64,000 nucleotides of DNA from Devosia crocina (lineage in GTDB: Bacteria; Pseudomonadota; Alphaproteobacteria; Rhizobiales; Devosiaceae): assembly GCF_900116545.1 (NCBI RefSeq), contig NZ_FPCK01000001.1, positions 310,001-374,000 on the forward strand, in the 5' to 3' direction. The notes beneath the pieces are model-generated. The model did no database searches and was not told the origin of the DNA. It worked only from the letters and a program-made list of their open reading frames with translations. Of this stretch, positions 51,874 through 60,786 are shown in pieces. Both the position numbers and the translations under genes were made by a program. Position 1 is the stretch's first letter. Each line of letters starts with the position of its first letter.

Positions 51874-53019
51874 TTAGTTACTAATTTGATCGAAACTTTT
51901 TTGAGCGGGCAATGCGGAAAGGCCGAACGATCCGCGTCCGTCGTCCTTTCGATGCAGAGAATTGTTCTCGAGGCCCAAGCGGGTACCCTGATAACGATGG
52001 GCGCGGATCGGCTCCCACCACCAATCATTGTGCAGATACCAATCAACCGTATTCTCGATGCCGGATCGGAGGGAGTGGCGGGGCGCCCAGCCAAGCTCGT
52101 TCCTGATCTTGGTTGTATCTAGCCCATAGCGGCGGTCGTGGCCGGGACGGTCCGGGACGAAGGTGATAAGCGAGCGGTAGCTTTTGCCCCATGGGAGCGG
52201 CCGCTTCTGATCGAGGATGTCGCAGATCATCTCCACGAGATCGAGATTGGTGCACTCGGCTTGCCCACCGATATTGTAGCTCGTCCCCAATCGTCCCTCT
52301 TTCGCAACGATAGCCAGGGCGCGCGCGTGGTCTTCCACATGAAGCCAATCGCGTACATTGCGGCCGGTGCCGTAGATCGGGATGGCTGAGCCCTGCAAGG
52401 CATTGAGAATGGTTAGGGGGATCAGCTTCTCGGGAAACTGAAAGGGCCCGTGATTGTTCGAGCAATTGGTCAGTACCACCGGCAGACCATAGGTTCTGTG
52501 CCAGGCACGAACCAGATGATCGGCCGCAGCTTTGGACGCAGAATAGGGCGAGGAGGGTGCATAGGGCGACTGTTCGGTAAAGCAGGGGTCGGAGGCATCA
52601 AGATCGCCGAACACTTCATCTGTCGAGACATGGTGAAAGCGGAACGCGAGCTGTTCGGCATGCGGCAGCGAGCGCTGATAGGCCAGGGCCGCTTCAAGCA
52701 GAACGAGCGTGCCGACGACATTGGTGTCGACCACCACGGCAGGACTATCGATCGAGCGGTCGACATGGGTTTCGGCGGCAAGGTGAATGACGATGCCGAT
52801 CTTTTCCTCTGCCAGCAGGGCGCTCACAAGTTGCCGGTCCCGAATGTCTCCACGGACAAAGCGGAAATTGGGCTGGCTGCAGATCTGACGCAGGCTCCCC
52901 ATCGAACCGGCATAGGTCAGCTTGTCGAGAACCACGACCCGGTCCTGACTATTGCGGGCAAGCAGGCGGCAGAGCGCCGAGCCGATGAAGCCGGCGCCGC
53001 CGGTGACAAGGAAGTTCAT
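51874..53019 (-). CDS. rmlB: dTDP-glucose 4,6-dehydratase
   Basis: This enzyme makes dTDP-4-keto-6-deoxy-glucose from dTDP-glucose. The 381-residue protein has the NAD site 'FLVTGGAGFIGSALCRLL' (3-20), the catalytic STDEVFGD and the YSASK motif (Tyr-x3-Lys). The usual length is about 350, and here a tail of about 30 residues after 'WYLHNDWWWEPI' is extra. The ATG at 53019 was chosen since the Rossmann fold begins there; the frame upstream is short. It is 13 bp downstream of rmlA. No rmlC or rmlD is present in the window, so the final deoxysugar is not certain to be rhamnose. Confidence 0.95.
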   Translation of the reverse strand: MNFLVTGGAGFIGSALCRLLARNSQDRVVVLDKLTYAGSMGSLRQICSQPNFRFVRGDIRDRQLVSALLAEEKIGIVIHLAAETHVDRSIDSPAVVVDTNVVGTLVLLEAALAYQRSLPHAEQLAFRFHHVSTDEVFGDLDASDPCFTEQSPYAPSSPYSASKAAADHLVRAWHRTYGLPVVLTNCSNNHGPFQFPEKLIPLTILNALQGSAIPIYGTGRNVRDWLHVEDHARALAIVAKEGRLGTSYNIGGQAECTNLDLVEMICDILDQKRPLPWGKSYRSLITFVPDRPGHDRRYGLDTTKIRNELGWAPRHSLRSGIENTVDWYLHNDWWWEPIRAHRYQGTRLGLENNSLHRKDDGRGSFGLSALPAQKSFDQISN

Positions 53020-53032
53020 CGCGGTCCTCGTT

Positions 53033-53932
53033 CTAGTGGAGGTGAGCTGCACTGGCGGCCGGCATCTCGGCCACCCGCCGGCGCAGATAGGAGGCGTAAT
53101 CGGTCTTGCCGAGTTGGGCTGCGCGGGCGAGCAGGGTTTCTGCCGTTACCCAGCCCATTTCCAGACCGATCTCTTCTGGACAGGCAATCTGTACGCCCTG
53201 ACGCTTCTCAACCGTCCGGACAAAGGACGAGGCGTCGTGCAGGCTTTCCGTCGTGCCAGTGTCGAGCCAGGCATAACCGCGGCCCAGCTGGTAGACCTGA
53301 AGCAATCCACGATTGAGGTAGGCATTGTTGACGTCGGTAATCTCAAGCTCGCCACGCGCCGACGGCTGGATGTCTGCAGCAATCTCAACCACATCGTTGT
53401 CGTAAAAATAGAGACCAGTTACCGCCCAGTCCGACTGCGGCAGCTTGGGCTTCTCTTCGATCAGGCGAGCCTTGCCGTTGCATGGGTCGAATGTGACGAC
53501 GCCATAGCGCTCGGGATCTTCGACGCGATAGGCGAACACGGCCGCGCCTTCCTTTTGCGCGGCGGCCGTGCGGGTCAGTTCGGACAGACCCTCGCCGAAG
53601 AAGATGTTGTCGCCCAATATCATCGCGACAGGATCGTTGCCGATAAACGACCGCCCGATAATGAACGCCTGCGCCAGACCCTGTGGCTCCGGCTGCTCGG
53701 CATAGGAGAAGGCCACACCGAATTGATCACCACTACCCAGCAGTGCCTGAAAGGCGGGGAGATCACGCGGAGTCGAGATGACGAGAATCTCACGGATGCC
53801 CGCCCGCATCAGAACGCTCAGCGGATAGTAGAGCATCGGTTTGTCGTAGATGGGCAGCATCTGCTTGGAAACGGCAAGGGTGAGCGGATAAAGCCTTGTT
53901 CCGGTGCCCCCTGCCAGAATAATGCCCTTCAT
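53033..53932 (-). CDS. rmlA: glucose-1-phosphate thymidylyltransferase
   Basis: This enzyme joins glucose-1-phosphate and dTTP to give dTDP-glucose, the first step of dTDP-deoxysugar synthesis. The 299-residue length is typical. The nucleotidyltransferase signature '[20 protein letters not shown]' lies at 5-24, followed by '[21 protein letters not shown]' (in parts) and '[13 protein letters not shown]' with the metal-binding Asp. '[16 protein letters not shown]' near 220 completes the match. It lies between the tyrosine-kinase-like gene (24 bp) and rmlB (13 bp) in one operon. Confidence 0.97.
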   Translation of the reverse strand: MKGIILAGGTGTRLYPLTLAVSKQMLPIYDKPMLYYPLSVLMRAGIREILVISTPRDLPAFQALLGSGDQFGVAFSYAEQPEPQGLAQAFIIGRSFIGNDPVAMILGDNIFFGEGLSELTRTAAAQKEGAAVFAYRVEDPERYGVVTFDPCNGKARLIEEKPKLPQSDWAVTGLYFYDNDVVEIAADIQPSARGELEITDVNNAYLNRGLLQVYQLGRGYAWLDTGTTESLHDASSFVRTVEKRQGVQIACPEEIGLEMGWVTAETLLARAAQLGKTDYASYLRRRVAEMPAASAAHLH

Positions 53933-53956
53933 GTCCCTGTCTCGCTTCAGATTGTT

Positions 53957-54775
53957 TCAGTAGCCAAACCGCTCGGTGAGATAGCGGCACTTGTTGAGGA
54001 CGATGCCCGCAAGCTTGTCGGCCGCGGAAAGGTCGCGCTCGCACATATCGAGTTCGCTCATGGTGGTTTCGCCCGCTGCCGCAACCAGCAGCATTGCATC
54101 GAGGCCGGGCAGCACAGCCAGTGCGTCATCGCAAGCGAGCATGGGTGGCAGGTCGTAGAGCAACAGGTCCAGCCCCAGCATTTCCCGCATTCGCTCGATG
54201 ACCGGCCCGGGCACACATTCCATGATCAGCTCGGCTGGTTCCTGAACAGGCCCCGCATTGGTGCCGATGACGAGATTGTTGCGATAGCGGATCAGGCCCT
54301 GCGCCAGGCTGCGCTGGCCGCGCAGAAACGCTTCCATGTCATGTGATTGCTCGCAATTGAGCACGCGCGCGATCTTTGGCCGGCGCAGGTCCAGATCGAG
54401 GAGCCCAACCCGGAAATCGGCCTGCCAGGCGAAGCTGAACGCCAGATTGAGCGCCAGGGTGGTTTTGCCCGAGCCGCCGCGCGGCGACGTTATTCCAAGC
54501 GTTTTCCAGCCATTCTGCCGGATCTTGTTCATCAGCTTCGTACGCAGCACGTCTATTTCAAGGTGGGTGTCATGCGAGCGGGTCGCTGCAATGATGCGAT
54601 GGCCGGCAAGCCGCCACGTGCTGGTCTTGATCTCGGGAATCTCGGTCCAGCGTTCACGAAGCTGCAGGGTGGGATGCGTCTGGAATGATGCAATTGCGAC
54701 CGGCTCCTCGGGCAAATGACCGGCAGGGTCTGCAGGCTCGAACGCAGATGCGGGTGACATGCTTTGCAGGGTCAT
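53957..54775 (-). CDS. polysaccharide export tyrosine-kinase-like ATPase (CpsD/Wzc C-terminal type)
   Basis: This 272-residue cytoplasmic ATPase has Walker A 'TSPRGGSGKTTLALNLAFS' (about 96-114), Walker A' 'RVGLLDLDLRRPKIAR' and Walker B 'LLLYDLPPMLA'. These are the three motifs of bacterial tyrosine kinases that regulate Wzx/Wzy export. The tail ends 'CRYLTERFGY', so it holds only two tyrosines rather than the usual cluster. The start overlaps the stop of the Wzz-like gene by 4 bp (ATGA), so the kinase part is split from the membrane part, as in Gram-positive systems. That arrangement also exists in some alphaproteobacterial EPS loci. Confidence 0.88.
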   Translation of the reverse strand: MTLQSMSPASAFEPADPAGHLPEEPVAIASFQTHPTLQLRERWTEIPEIKTSTWRLAGHRIIAATRSHDTHLEIDVLRTKLMNKIRQNGWKTLGITSPRGGSGKTTLALNLAFSFAWQADFRVGLLDLDLRRPKIARVLNCEQSHDMEAFLRGQRSLAQGLIRYRNNLVIGTNAGPVQEPAELIMECVPGPVIERMREMLGLDLLLYDLPPMLACDDALAVLPGLDAMLLVAAAGETTMSELDMCERDLSAADKLAGIVLNKCRYLTERFGY

Positions 54776-56208
54776 GATTGAACCGTCGGCAAGGGGCGAA
54801 GGTGCGGCAGCTTGAGCCGGAGCGGGGGCCGCACCGGGATGTTGGGGATAGAGGCGATGACCTCAATGCCGAATGCCTTTTCGATATCGGCGGCCCGGCG
54901 CACCCTGCGGTTGAGAAGTTCAGGGATCGCGGCGCTCGCCAAGGCGCCGACAAGCGCTGCCGCTGCTACCCCCAGAGCCAGCAAGAAGCGTCTCGGTCCG
55001 CTCGGCCGCTGGGGAACACGTGCTGCTTCCATCAGGACCAGCCTTTCTCCCTTGAGCTCGCTTTCGATCTGCTCGCCCGTCGCGGCATCGGCCAGGCGGG
55101 TTGCCGCGGTGGTATAAAGGGTGCGGGCGTCATCATATTCGCGCTCGATGGCACTCAGGGCTGCCTCGTTCGCCGGTGTCGCAGCGATCGAGGTGGAGAG
55201 ATCTTCGTCATGGCGCTGCAGACTCTCGCGTTCCTGAGCAATGGCGTCGAGCCGGGCGTCCATTTCAGCCAACTGCATGTCCTCTGGTCTGGGCTCAGTG
55301 CGATCGTCCGATGCCTTGGCAGCGGTTTCGAGTTCACTTTGCGCTGCGGCAATCTGGGCCTTCAGGGATTGGATCGTCTGGCTGTCTTCGGAAAAGATCG
55401 TGCGCTGGCTGGCAAGGGCCTGCCGCAGATCGCGCAACTGGCTTTGTTCGGGTGGCAGATTAACCCCAGGACCAAGTGCCCCGGCGCGCTGGAGAGCCAG
55501 GTAATTCGATCGCCGGCTTTGTAGCGCGCTTTGCTCGCGCTCGAGCACCAGGAGCCGGTCACGCAGATTAATCTGCAGCAGCCTGCGGAATTCGAGCGTA
55601 TCGGGCAGGGCTTGCAGGTGCTCGGTCTTATAGGCCTGCAGGCGACCCTCGATGGCCGCAAGATCCGCGCGCCTCTTGGCCACTTCGTCCTGGAAGAAAG
55701 AAACAGGGACGCTGGCGCGTGTGGCTCGCTCGTCGAGGTCGCGGTTCAGAATGGTCTCGATCAAGTCATTGGCAACGGCGGCTGCCAATGCAGGCTCAGA
55801 GGCTGAGAACGACACCGAAAAGCCAAGCGCTCCCTCATTGCCGCCAAAGAATACCGGGCTCAATGAGATCTGGTTGCGCATGTCAGAAACAATCTTGTCG
55901 GTCGAAACGACCCCTGAATGCGGCACCAGATCGTGACGCCCTGCAAGGTCCAAGAGCGCATCATAGGTGAGCAATTCCTGCTGCAGCACCTGCAGGCGCG
56001 CCAGCGTGCCATCGCCATTGCCTGAGGGGAGAAGCGATGCGGAGATTTCGGGAGACTTCACGAGAATAGTGCCGGCGGATTCATAAACCGGCGGCAGGGT
56101 GAAGACGTAGTAAAGGCCCGCAGCGCTGATCAGGGCGCCCACTGCTGTCATCAGGGGGAGCCGCCTGACGAAGAGGTAGGAGTAAAAGCGCAGGTCATCA
56201 TGCGTCAT
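54772..56208 (-). CDS. chain-length determinant / Wzc N-terminal-type membrane protein
   Basis: This 478-residue inner-membrane protein has a Wzz-type start ('DLRFYSYLFVRRLPLMTAVGA'), transmembrane segment 1 (about 20-40) and a long periplasmic part with heptad-rich helices (about 150-370). Transmembrane segment 2 is near 415-435 ('RRFLLALGVAAAALVGALAS'), with a short cytoplasmic tail. It works with the following kinase-like protein to set chain length and drive export. The ATG at 56208 follows a TGGAGT site; an earlier in-frame ATG lacks one. It is divergent from the Wza-like gene. Confidence 0.9.
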   Translation of the reverse strand: MTHDDLRFYSYLFVRRLPLMTAVGALISAAGLYYVFTLPPVYESAGTILVKSPEISASLLPSGNGDGTLARLQVLQQELLTYDALLDLAGRHDLVPHSGVVSTDKIVSDMRNQISLSPVFFGGNEGALGFSVSFSASEPALAAAVANDLIETILNRDLDERATRASVPVSFFQDEVAKRRADLAAIEGRLQAYKTEHLQALPDTLEFRRLLQINLRDRLLVLEREQSALQSRRSNYLALQRAGALGPGVNLPPEQSQLRDLRQALASQRTIFSEDSQTIQSLKAQIAAAQSELETAAKASDDRTEPRPEDMQLAEMDARLDAIAQERESLQRHDEDLSTSIAATPANEAALSAIEREYDDARTLYTTAATRLADAATGEQIESELKGERLVLMEAARVPQRPSGPRRFLLALGVAAAALVGALASAAIPELLNRRVRRAADIEKAFGIEVIASIPNIPVRPPLRLKLPHLRPLPTVQS

Positions 56209-56364
56209 GGTGGTACTCCAGACCGGCGGCCGAAAGTTGGTCGGCGCCATGGCGTCATGCCACTAAAGCTCAGCGCGCCCTGCACAGACATAGCCAGCTT
56301 GGGCTAGTTCTGCGTCCGGTGCGAGCATGGTCTAGTGCCACAGCAAGTGGAGGGCGCCAGAACC

Positions 56365-57672
56365 ATGTCCGGTGTGCATATTTCCGTTTCCAAGTTTGTC
56401 TCGACACGGCATCGTCGCCGTCGCGCCGCACTTCTGGCAGCTATCGCGATGATCCTTCCTGCGCCCTTGGATGCGGTGCATGCGGCAGATCTCTGGCCGC
56501 AAACCAGGATCAGCCTCAAGGTCATCCAGTGGATACCGCTCAAGGGCATCTACGAGCAGTGGGAGGCCATCAGTGGCGATTATGTGATCGGGAGCGACGG
56601 CAGCCTGACGCTGCCTGTGATCGGTACGATTTCCACCAGCGGGAAGGATAGCGAAGAGATCGCAAGCGAGATCGCGCTTTCGTTGAGGGAACAACTGGGT
56701 CTTGTGAAAGCGCCGGATACAAGTGTCGACGTCGTCGATTACCCGCAGATCTATGTCGTGGGTGACGTGAGCGGACCAGGCTCATTCGATTATCGGCCCG
56801 GCATGACGGTGCTTCAGGCGCTGGCCCTCGGAGGCGGACAGCGCCGGGAGCAGATCACCGAAACAAGCGCTGAGCGGGTCAAGCTCGCAACCGAATTGCG
56901 CATGCTCGAGGACGGCCTCCTGCGCAGCCGGGTGCGCCTCGCGCGCCTCAAGGCCGAGGCGTCTGGCGAAGATGCGATCAGCTTTCCGCCCGGAACCGGG
57001 AACCAGCTCAATGCCGAGCTTGCCCGAAGCGCCATGGCCGACGAAGCAGCTATCTTTGCGGCCCGCAAGCGGGAACTCGCCCGCCAGTTGGAGGCGCTCG
57101 ATGAACTCGGGGTCCTCCTAAACGAGGAGATCGCGACGACCAAAGCCCGGCTCGAGGATGTCGAGAAGATGATCGCGACGGCCACCGAGGATCTGCGCGG
57201 GATTCAGGCGCTGGTTGAAAAGGGATTGTCGACCTCGGCCCGCCGTTCCGAACTCGAGCGGCAGATCGCCGATATGCGCTTTGAACAATTGACGCAGACA
57301 ACGGCTATCCTTCGCGCGCAACAAGCGTTGAGCCAAGCCAAGCGCGAGGCGGCACAATTGCAGGATTCGCGACAGTCACAGGCTGCCGTCTCCTTGCAGG
57401 AGGAGCAGGCCAATATCGACGAGATGGTTTTGCGGCAAGCCAGTTCGCAGCGGCTGCTTCTCGATTTCGATGTGAAGAGTGCAGGGGTTTCAAGCCAGCC
57501 GACTGATCTGCACTATTCAATCGTTCGTTCTGGATCGGGGTCGGCCGATATTGTCGCACAGGAAGCGACAAACCTGCTTCCAGGCGACGTGCTCAAGGTT
57601 TCCGCTGTCGTAGCGGCCGTTCAGAATGCCGCGCCCGCTCAAACGCAGGTATCGGCGCTGGACGAAGAATAA
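56365..57672 (+). CDS. polysaccharide export protein (Wza/ExoF-like)
   Basis: This 435-residue protein has a signal-like N-terminus (about 20-45, 'AALLAAIAMILPAPLDAVHA'), then the export-domain part 'ISGDYVIGSDGSLTLPVIG' (about 70-88), and 'YVVGDVSGPGSFDYRPGMTVLQAL', a SLBB-type module. A long coiled-coil stretch (about 180-380) follows, typical of ExoF/GumB-like proteins of Alphaproteobacteria. It probably forms the outer-membrane or periplasmic part of the exporter. The ATG at 56365 was chosen because GGAGGG precedes it. It ends at a terminator that overlaps the convergent sugar transferase gene end. Confidence 0.85.
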   Translation: MSGVHISVSKFVSTRHRRRRAALLAAIAMILPAPLDAVHAADLWPQTRISLKVIQWIPLKGIYEQWEAISGDYVIGSDGSLTLPVIGTISTSGKDSEEIASEIALSLREQLGLVKAPDTSVDVVDYPQIYVVGDVSGPGSFDYRPGMTVLQALALGGGQRREQITETSAERVKLATELRMLEDGLLRSRVRLARLKAEASGEDAISFPPGTGNQLNAELARSAMADEAAIFAARKRELARQLEALDELGVLLNEEIATTKARLEDVEKMIATATEDLRGIQALVEKGLSTSARRSELERQIADMRFEQLTQTTAILRAQQALSQAKREAAQLQDSRQSQAAVSLQEEQANIDEMVLRQASSQRLLLDFDVKSAGVSSQPTDLHYSIVRSGSGSADIVAQEATNLLPGDVLKVSAVVAAVQNAAPAQTQVSALDEE

Positions 57673-57683
57673 GACGAGCGCCC

Positions 57684-57725
57684 GGTCGGGAGTTCGACGT
57701 CCCGGGTGACCCGACCTGCTCTTTT
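57684..57725 (+). terminator. terminator after the Wza-like gene
   Basis: GGTCGGG (57684-57690) pairs with CCCGACC (57710-57716) around a longer loop that itself contains a smaller hairpin (CGGGA…TCCCG), followed by a TTTT run at 57722-57725. It lies just after the export-gene stop and touches the end of the convergent sugar transferase gene. Confidence 0.6.
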
Positions 57726-58402
57726 CAGCACCCGGTGCCGGCGAGAAGCGGGCGCAGCGTCAAGACCATGATCCAGAGATCGGTGCGAAGGGATACCTGC
57801 TCAGCGTAAATGCGGTCGAGCCGTGCCCGCTCCGAGAAAGCCGACAGGTGCCGCTCGGTGACCTGCCACAGCCCGGTCAGCCCCGGCCGGCAATTGCCAT
57901 AAAGCGCCCCCGGATAAAGCCGCCTTTGGCTCACCAGAATGGGTCTTGGTCCCACAAGGCTCATGTCGCCACGCAGCACGTTCCACAACTGGGGCAGTTC
58001 ATCGATGGAATGCTTGCGCAGAAAGTGTCCAATCGACGTGACGCGGGGATCGTGACGCAGCTTCTGGTTGAGGTCCCATTCCGCGCGTGCGTCCGGATTT
58101 TTCTGCAGATACTGAGCAAGGGCCGCTTCGGCGTCGGGCACCATGGTACGCAGCTTCCAGAACCGGAACACCTGTCCGCCGCGGCCCACACGCTCCTGAA
58201 AGTAGAAGGCCGAGCCGCCATCGCGGCGAATCATCAGAGCGGTTAGCAGCACGGGAGGCAGGATCAGGATCCCCAGCGCGAGCGCTCCCACTATATCGCA
58301 AGTGCGCTTGAAGGCGGGATAGCCGCTGAAGGGGGGAAGGGGCAGGGTGTCGGGCCGCGATAAACCTCTGTCGAACGCGGAGAACTCTTCGTGAGAAGAC
58401 AT
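57725..58402 (-). CDS. priming sugar transferase (WbaP/ExoY type)
   Basis: This 225-residue enzyme moves a sugar-1-phosphate onto undecaprenyl phosphate and so starts each polymer repeat. It has a hydrophobic anchor ('[21 protein letters not shown]', about 37-57). The catalytic bacterial-sugar-transferase core follows: '[22 protein letters not shown]', '[26 protein letters not shown]' and '[11 protein letters not shown]'. It lacks the long N-terminal membrane region of WbaP, so it is of the short ExoY type. The ATG at 58402 follows a GGGGAT site. It is divergent from the flippase gene. Confidence 0.95.
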   Translation of the reverse strand: MSSHEEFSAFDRGLSRPDTLPLPPFSGYPAFKRTCDIVGALALGILILPPVLLTALMIRRDGGSAFYFQERVGRGGQVFRFWKLRTMVPDAEAALAQYLQKNPDARAEWDLNQKLRHDPRVTSIGHFLRKHSIDELPQLWNVLRGDMSLVGPRPILVSQRRLYPGALYGNCRPGLTGLWQVTERHLSAFSERARLDRIYAEQVSLRTDLWIMVLTLRPLLAGTGC

Positions 58403-58568
58403 TTTTAATCCCCAATGGTGCCGGCGGGAGCCGGCCCGAGCAGGGGACGATCTTGTTCGTTCGGCAGCGTGATTGCTCCCGCCCAAAGGAGCTATCGGCG
58501 CTTCAGGGCATCTCGCATAGCGTGGGAGTGCGGCTGGTCTGGCCGCAGCTCGGGTCAGGAAAAGCTCT

Positions 58569-60086
58569 ATGTCCAGTGGACCGGCCGTCGCTGATCGCGG
58601 CACCTCAAGCTACCGGGAGATCCTCCATTCCACGGCTTTGGTGGGTGCCTCCTCGGTCGTCGCGATGTTTTTCTCGTTGATCAGAATGAAGATGTTCGCG
58701 ATTCTGCTTGGTCCGTCCGGCCTGGGCGCGGTGTCGCTTTTGACCTCGATGATTGATGTGGTGGTTGCTGTCGTCGGGCTTGGCATCGGTCAATCCGGCA
58801 TCCGTCAGATCGCCAAGGCGCAAGGCGAGGGCGATCTGGCGCGTATGGCGGGAACGATCTCGACGGTTCAGCGCGCCTCCCTTGCCCTTGGAACGGCTGG
58901 CGGCATCGTGCTCGCTGCCCTTGCCATGCCGATCTCGCGCGTCACCTTCAGCAGCACCGACTATGTGGCCGCATTGGTGCTCCTTGGACTAGCCGTGCTG
59001 TTTCGCATCCTCATGGCAGGTGAAACGGCGCTCTTGCAGGGAACACGGCGCATTCTCGAACTTGCCAAGGTCAATATCATCACCTCAGTTGCCGCTGTTG
59101 TCGTCGCAGCTCCCATGCTCTGGTTCTGGCGCGAAGGAGCCATTGCACCACTTCTGGTTGTTTCGGCCCTGGCAGGCTGGCTCGCCGCACGCTGGTATAG
59201 CCGGAAGGTGCCCCACGCGCGCAAGTCTGCGCAGGGCGCTCCGGGCGAACTCGGCGAATTGCTGCGGCTCGGCGTCGCCTTCACCGTCAGCGGCTTTCTC
59301 ACCATGGGGGCAGCCTATGCCGTGCGGATGATCGTATTGCAATCGCAGGGCCTCGAGGCAGCGGGATTCTACCAGGCGGCATGGGCAGTCGCCGGGCTCT
59401 ATGTCGGGGTGGTGTTCCAATCGATGGGCACCGACTTCTATCCCCGCCTGACGGCCGCGGTGGCAGACGATGTCGCGGTGTCCCGTCTTGTCAACGAACA
59501 GACACAGGTCAGCCTGCTGCTGGCCGGCCCCGGCGTGATCGCCACGATGACGTGTTCTCATCTCCTCGTCACGGTGTTCTATTCACCGGAATTTGGTCCA
59601 GCAGCGAGCCTTTTGCGCTGGTTATCGCTCGGCATGATGCTGCGCGTCCTGACCTGGCCCATGGGTTTCATCATCGTTGCCAAGGGCTGGCAAAAGATCT
59701 TTATCGCGACCGAAGTTGCGGCAACGGTGATCCATGTGGGCTTGAGCGCCGCCTTGGTTCCGGTTTTGGGCATAGATGGCGCCGGCATGGCGTTCTTCTG
59801 CCTCTATGTGTGTCATGGGATAATCGTCTACGTTATCGTCCGGCGCGCATGCGGCTATGCGGTCTCGATCGAGAACAGGCTGATCGTGGTGTTCTTCGGG
59901 ATCTGCTGTGCATCAAGCTTTGCGGCTTTCGGTTATCTGCCGTTCTGGTGGGCTACCCTCGTCGGCTCCGCGCTGACCTCCACTACCGGGCTCTTCTCGC
60001 TTTTTGCCCTGCTGCGCCTTGTTCCGCCAGGCTCCTTGCCGAAACCTGTCCGTTGGGTGCTGAGTTCGGTGGGCGTCGGCGTCTGA
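58569..60086 (+). CDS. polysaccharide repeat-unit flippase (Wzx/WzxE-like)
   Basis: This 505-residue protein has 12-14 predicted transmembrane segments and the MATE/PST-type start 'STALVGASSVVAMFFSLIRMKMFAILLGPSGLG' in parts (about 21-53). 'GLGIGQSGIRQIAKAQGEGD' also matches the O-antigen translocase (WzxE) group. It would flip the undecaprenyl-linked repeat unit across the inner membrane. It is transcribed alone, convergent with a polysaccharide deacetylase operon that ends 10 bp away. Confidence 0.9.
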   Translation: MSSGPAVADRGTSSYREILHSTALVGASSVVAMFFSLIRMKMFAILLGPSGLGAVSLLTSMIDVVVAVVGLGIGQSGIRQIAKAQGEGDLARMAGTISTVQRASLALGTAGGIVLAALAMPISRVTFSSTDYVAALVLLGLAVLFRILMAGETALLQGTRRILELAKVNIITSVAAVVVAAPMLWFWREGAIAPLLVVSALAGWLAARWYSRKVPHARKSAQGAPGELGELLRLGVAFTVSGFLTMGAAYAVRMIVLQSQGLEAAGFYQAAWAVAGLYVGVVFQSMGTDFYPRLTAAVADDVAVSRLVNEQTQVSLLLAGPGVIATMTCSHLLVTVFYSPEFGPAASLLRWLSLGMMLRVLTWPMGFIIVAKGWQKIFIATEVAATVIHVGLSAALVPVLGIDGAGMAFFCLYVCHGIIVYVIVRRACGYAVSIENRLIVVFFGICCASSFAAFGYLPFWWATLVGSALTSTTGLFSLFALLRLVPPGSLPKPVRWVLSSVGVGV

Positions 60087-60096
60087 GGCGCCTTGC

Positions 60097-60780
60097 TTAC
60101 GCCAAACGCTTGAGCGACATCCCGATCAGACGCCGGAGGCGCTTTGCGGCACTCGATTGTCCCGAAAGGATAGCGCTGAATTCGGCATCATCCATGTCAC
60201 AGCGCAGTGAGCGACGCGGTCGCAGAAAGTCGCTGTCCCGTGCTGTGCCGCCATCGCTGGTATAGGCGGCGCCATAGCCGGCCCTGCGGATCGCGGCCAA
60301 AACCCCGGCATTGTAGCGGCCGAAGGGGATGGAGAATGTCTCCACCTTGGCTTGCACGACATCTTCGAGTATCGCTCGCGAGGCAGCCAGTTCGGCCCTC
60401 AGGTCCCTCCCCCCAAGCCGGGACAAATCCCTATGGTCGATTCCGTGACTGCCGATACCCATGCCGGCGGCGGCCATCTCCCTGATATGGCTGCGATCAA
60501 GCGAGCCTGGGGAACCTATGCGTCCGGTCAGAACAAAGAAACAGGCGGTCATGCCGCGCTTGGCGAGCTCAGGCACGGCGATAGCCAGATCCGAGATGTT
60601 GCTGTCATCGAAGGTGATGGCAAAACGGGCGCGATCGGGATGTGCGGCAATCTGGTCAAGCACCTGACCGAATTGCTCGGCACCGAGCCAGAACGGCGCT
60701 TCTCCCGGCTCGAGCGTGCGAGCCGGCTCACCAATCCCGTGAAAGTTGATGATCGTTTGTTGGGGAGCACGGGCCAGCAT
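60097..60780 (-). CDS. polysaccharide deacetylase-family protein
   Basis: This 227-residue NodB-like metal enzyme has the catalytic Asp and metal Asp in FAITFDDSN (about 53-61), the metal histidines in GIGSHGIDHRDLS and 'IPFGRYNAGVLAAIRRAGY' in the fourth motif. It removes acetyl or another N-acyl group from a sugar. Without a signal peptide it should act on a cytoplasmic intermediate such as the lipid-linked repeat unit. It starts 6 bp after the GT2 gene and is the last gene of the operon. Confidence 0.88.
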   Translation of the reverse strand: MLARAPQQTIINFHGIGEPARTLEPGEAPFWLGAEQFGQVLDQIAAHPDRARFAITFDDSNISDLAIAVPELAKRGMTACFFVLTGRIGSPGSLDRSHIREMAAAGMGIGSHGIDHRDLSRLGGRDLRAELAASRAILEDVVQAKVETFSIPFGRYNAGVLAAIRRAGYGAAYTSDGGTARDSDFLRPRRSLRCDMDDAEFSAILSGQSSAAKRLRRLIGMSLKRLA

Positions 60781-60786
60781 GTGGCT

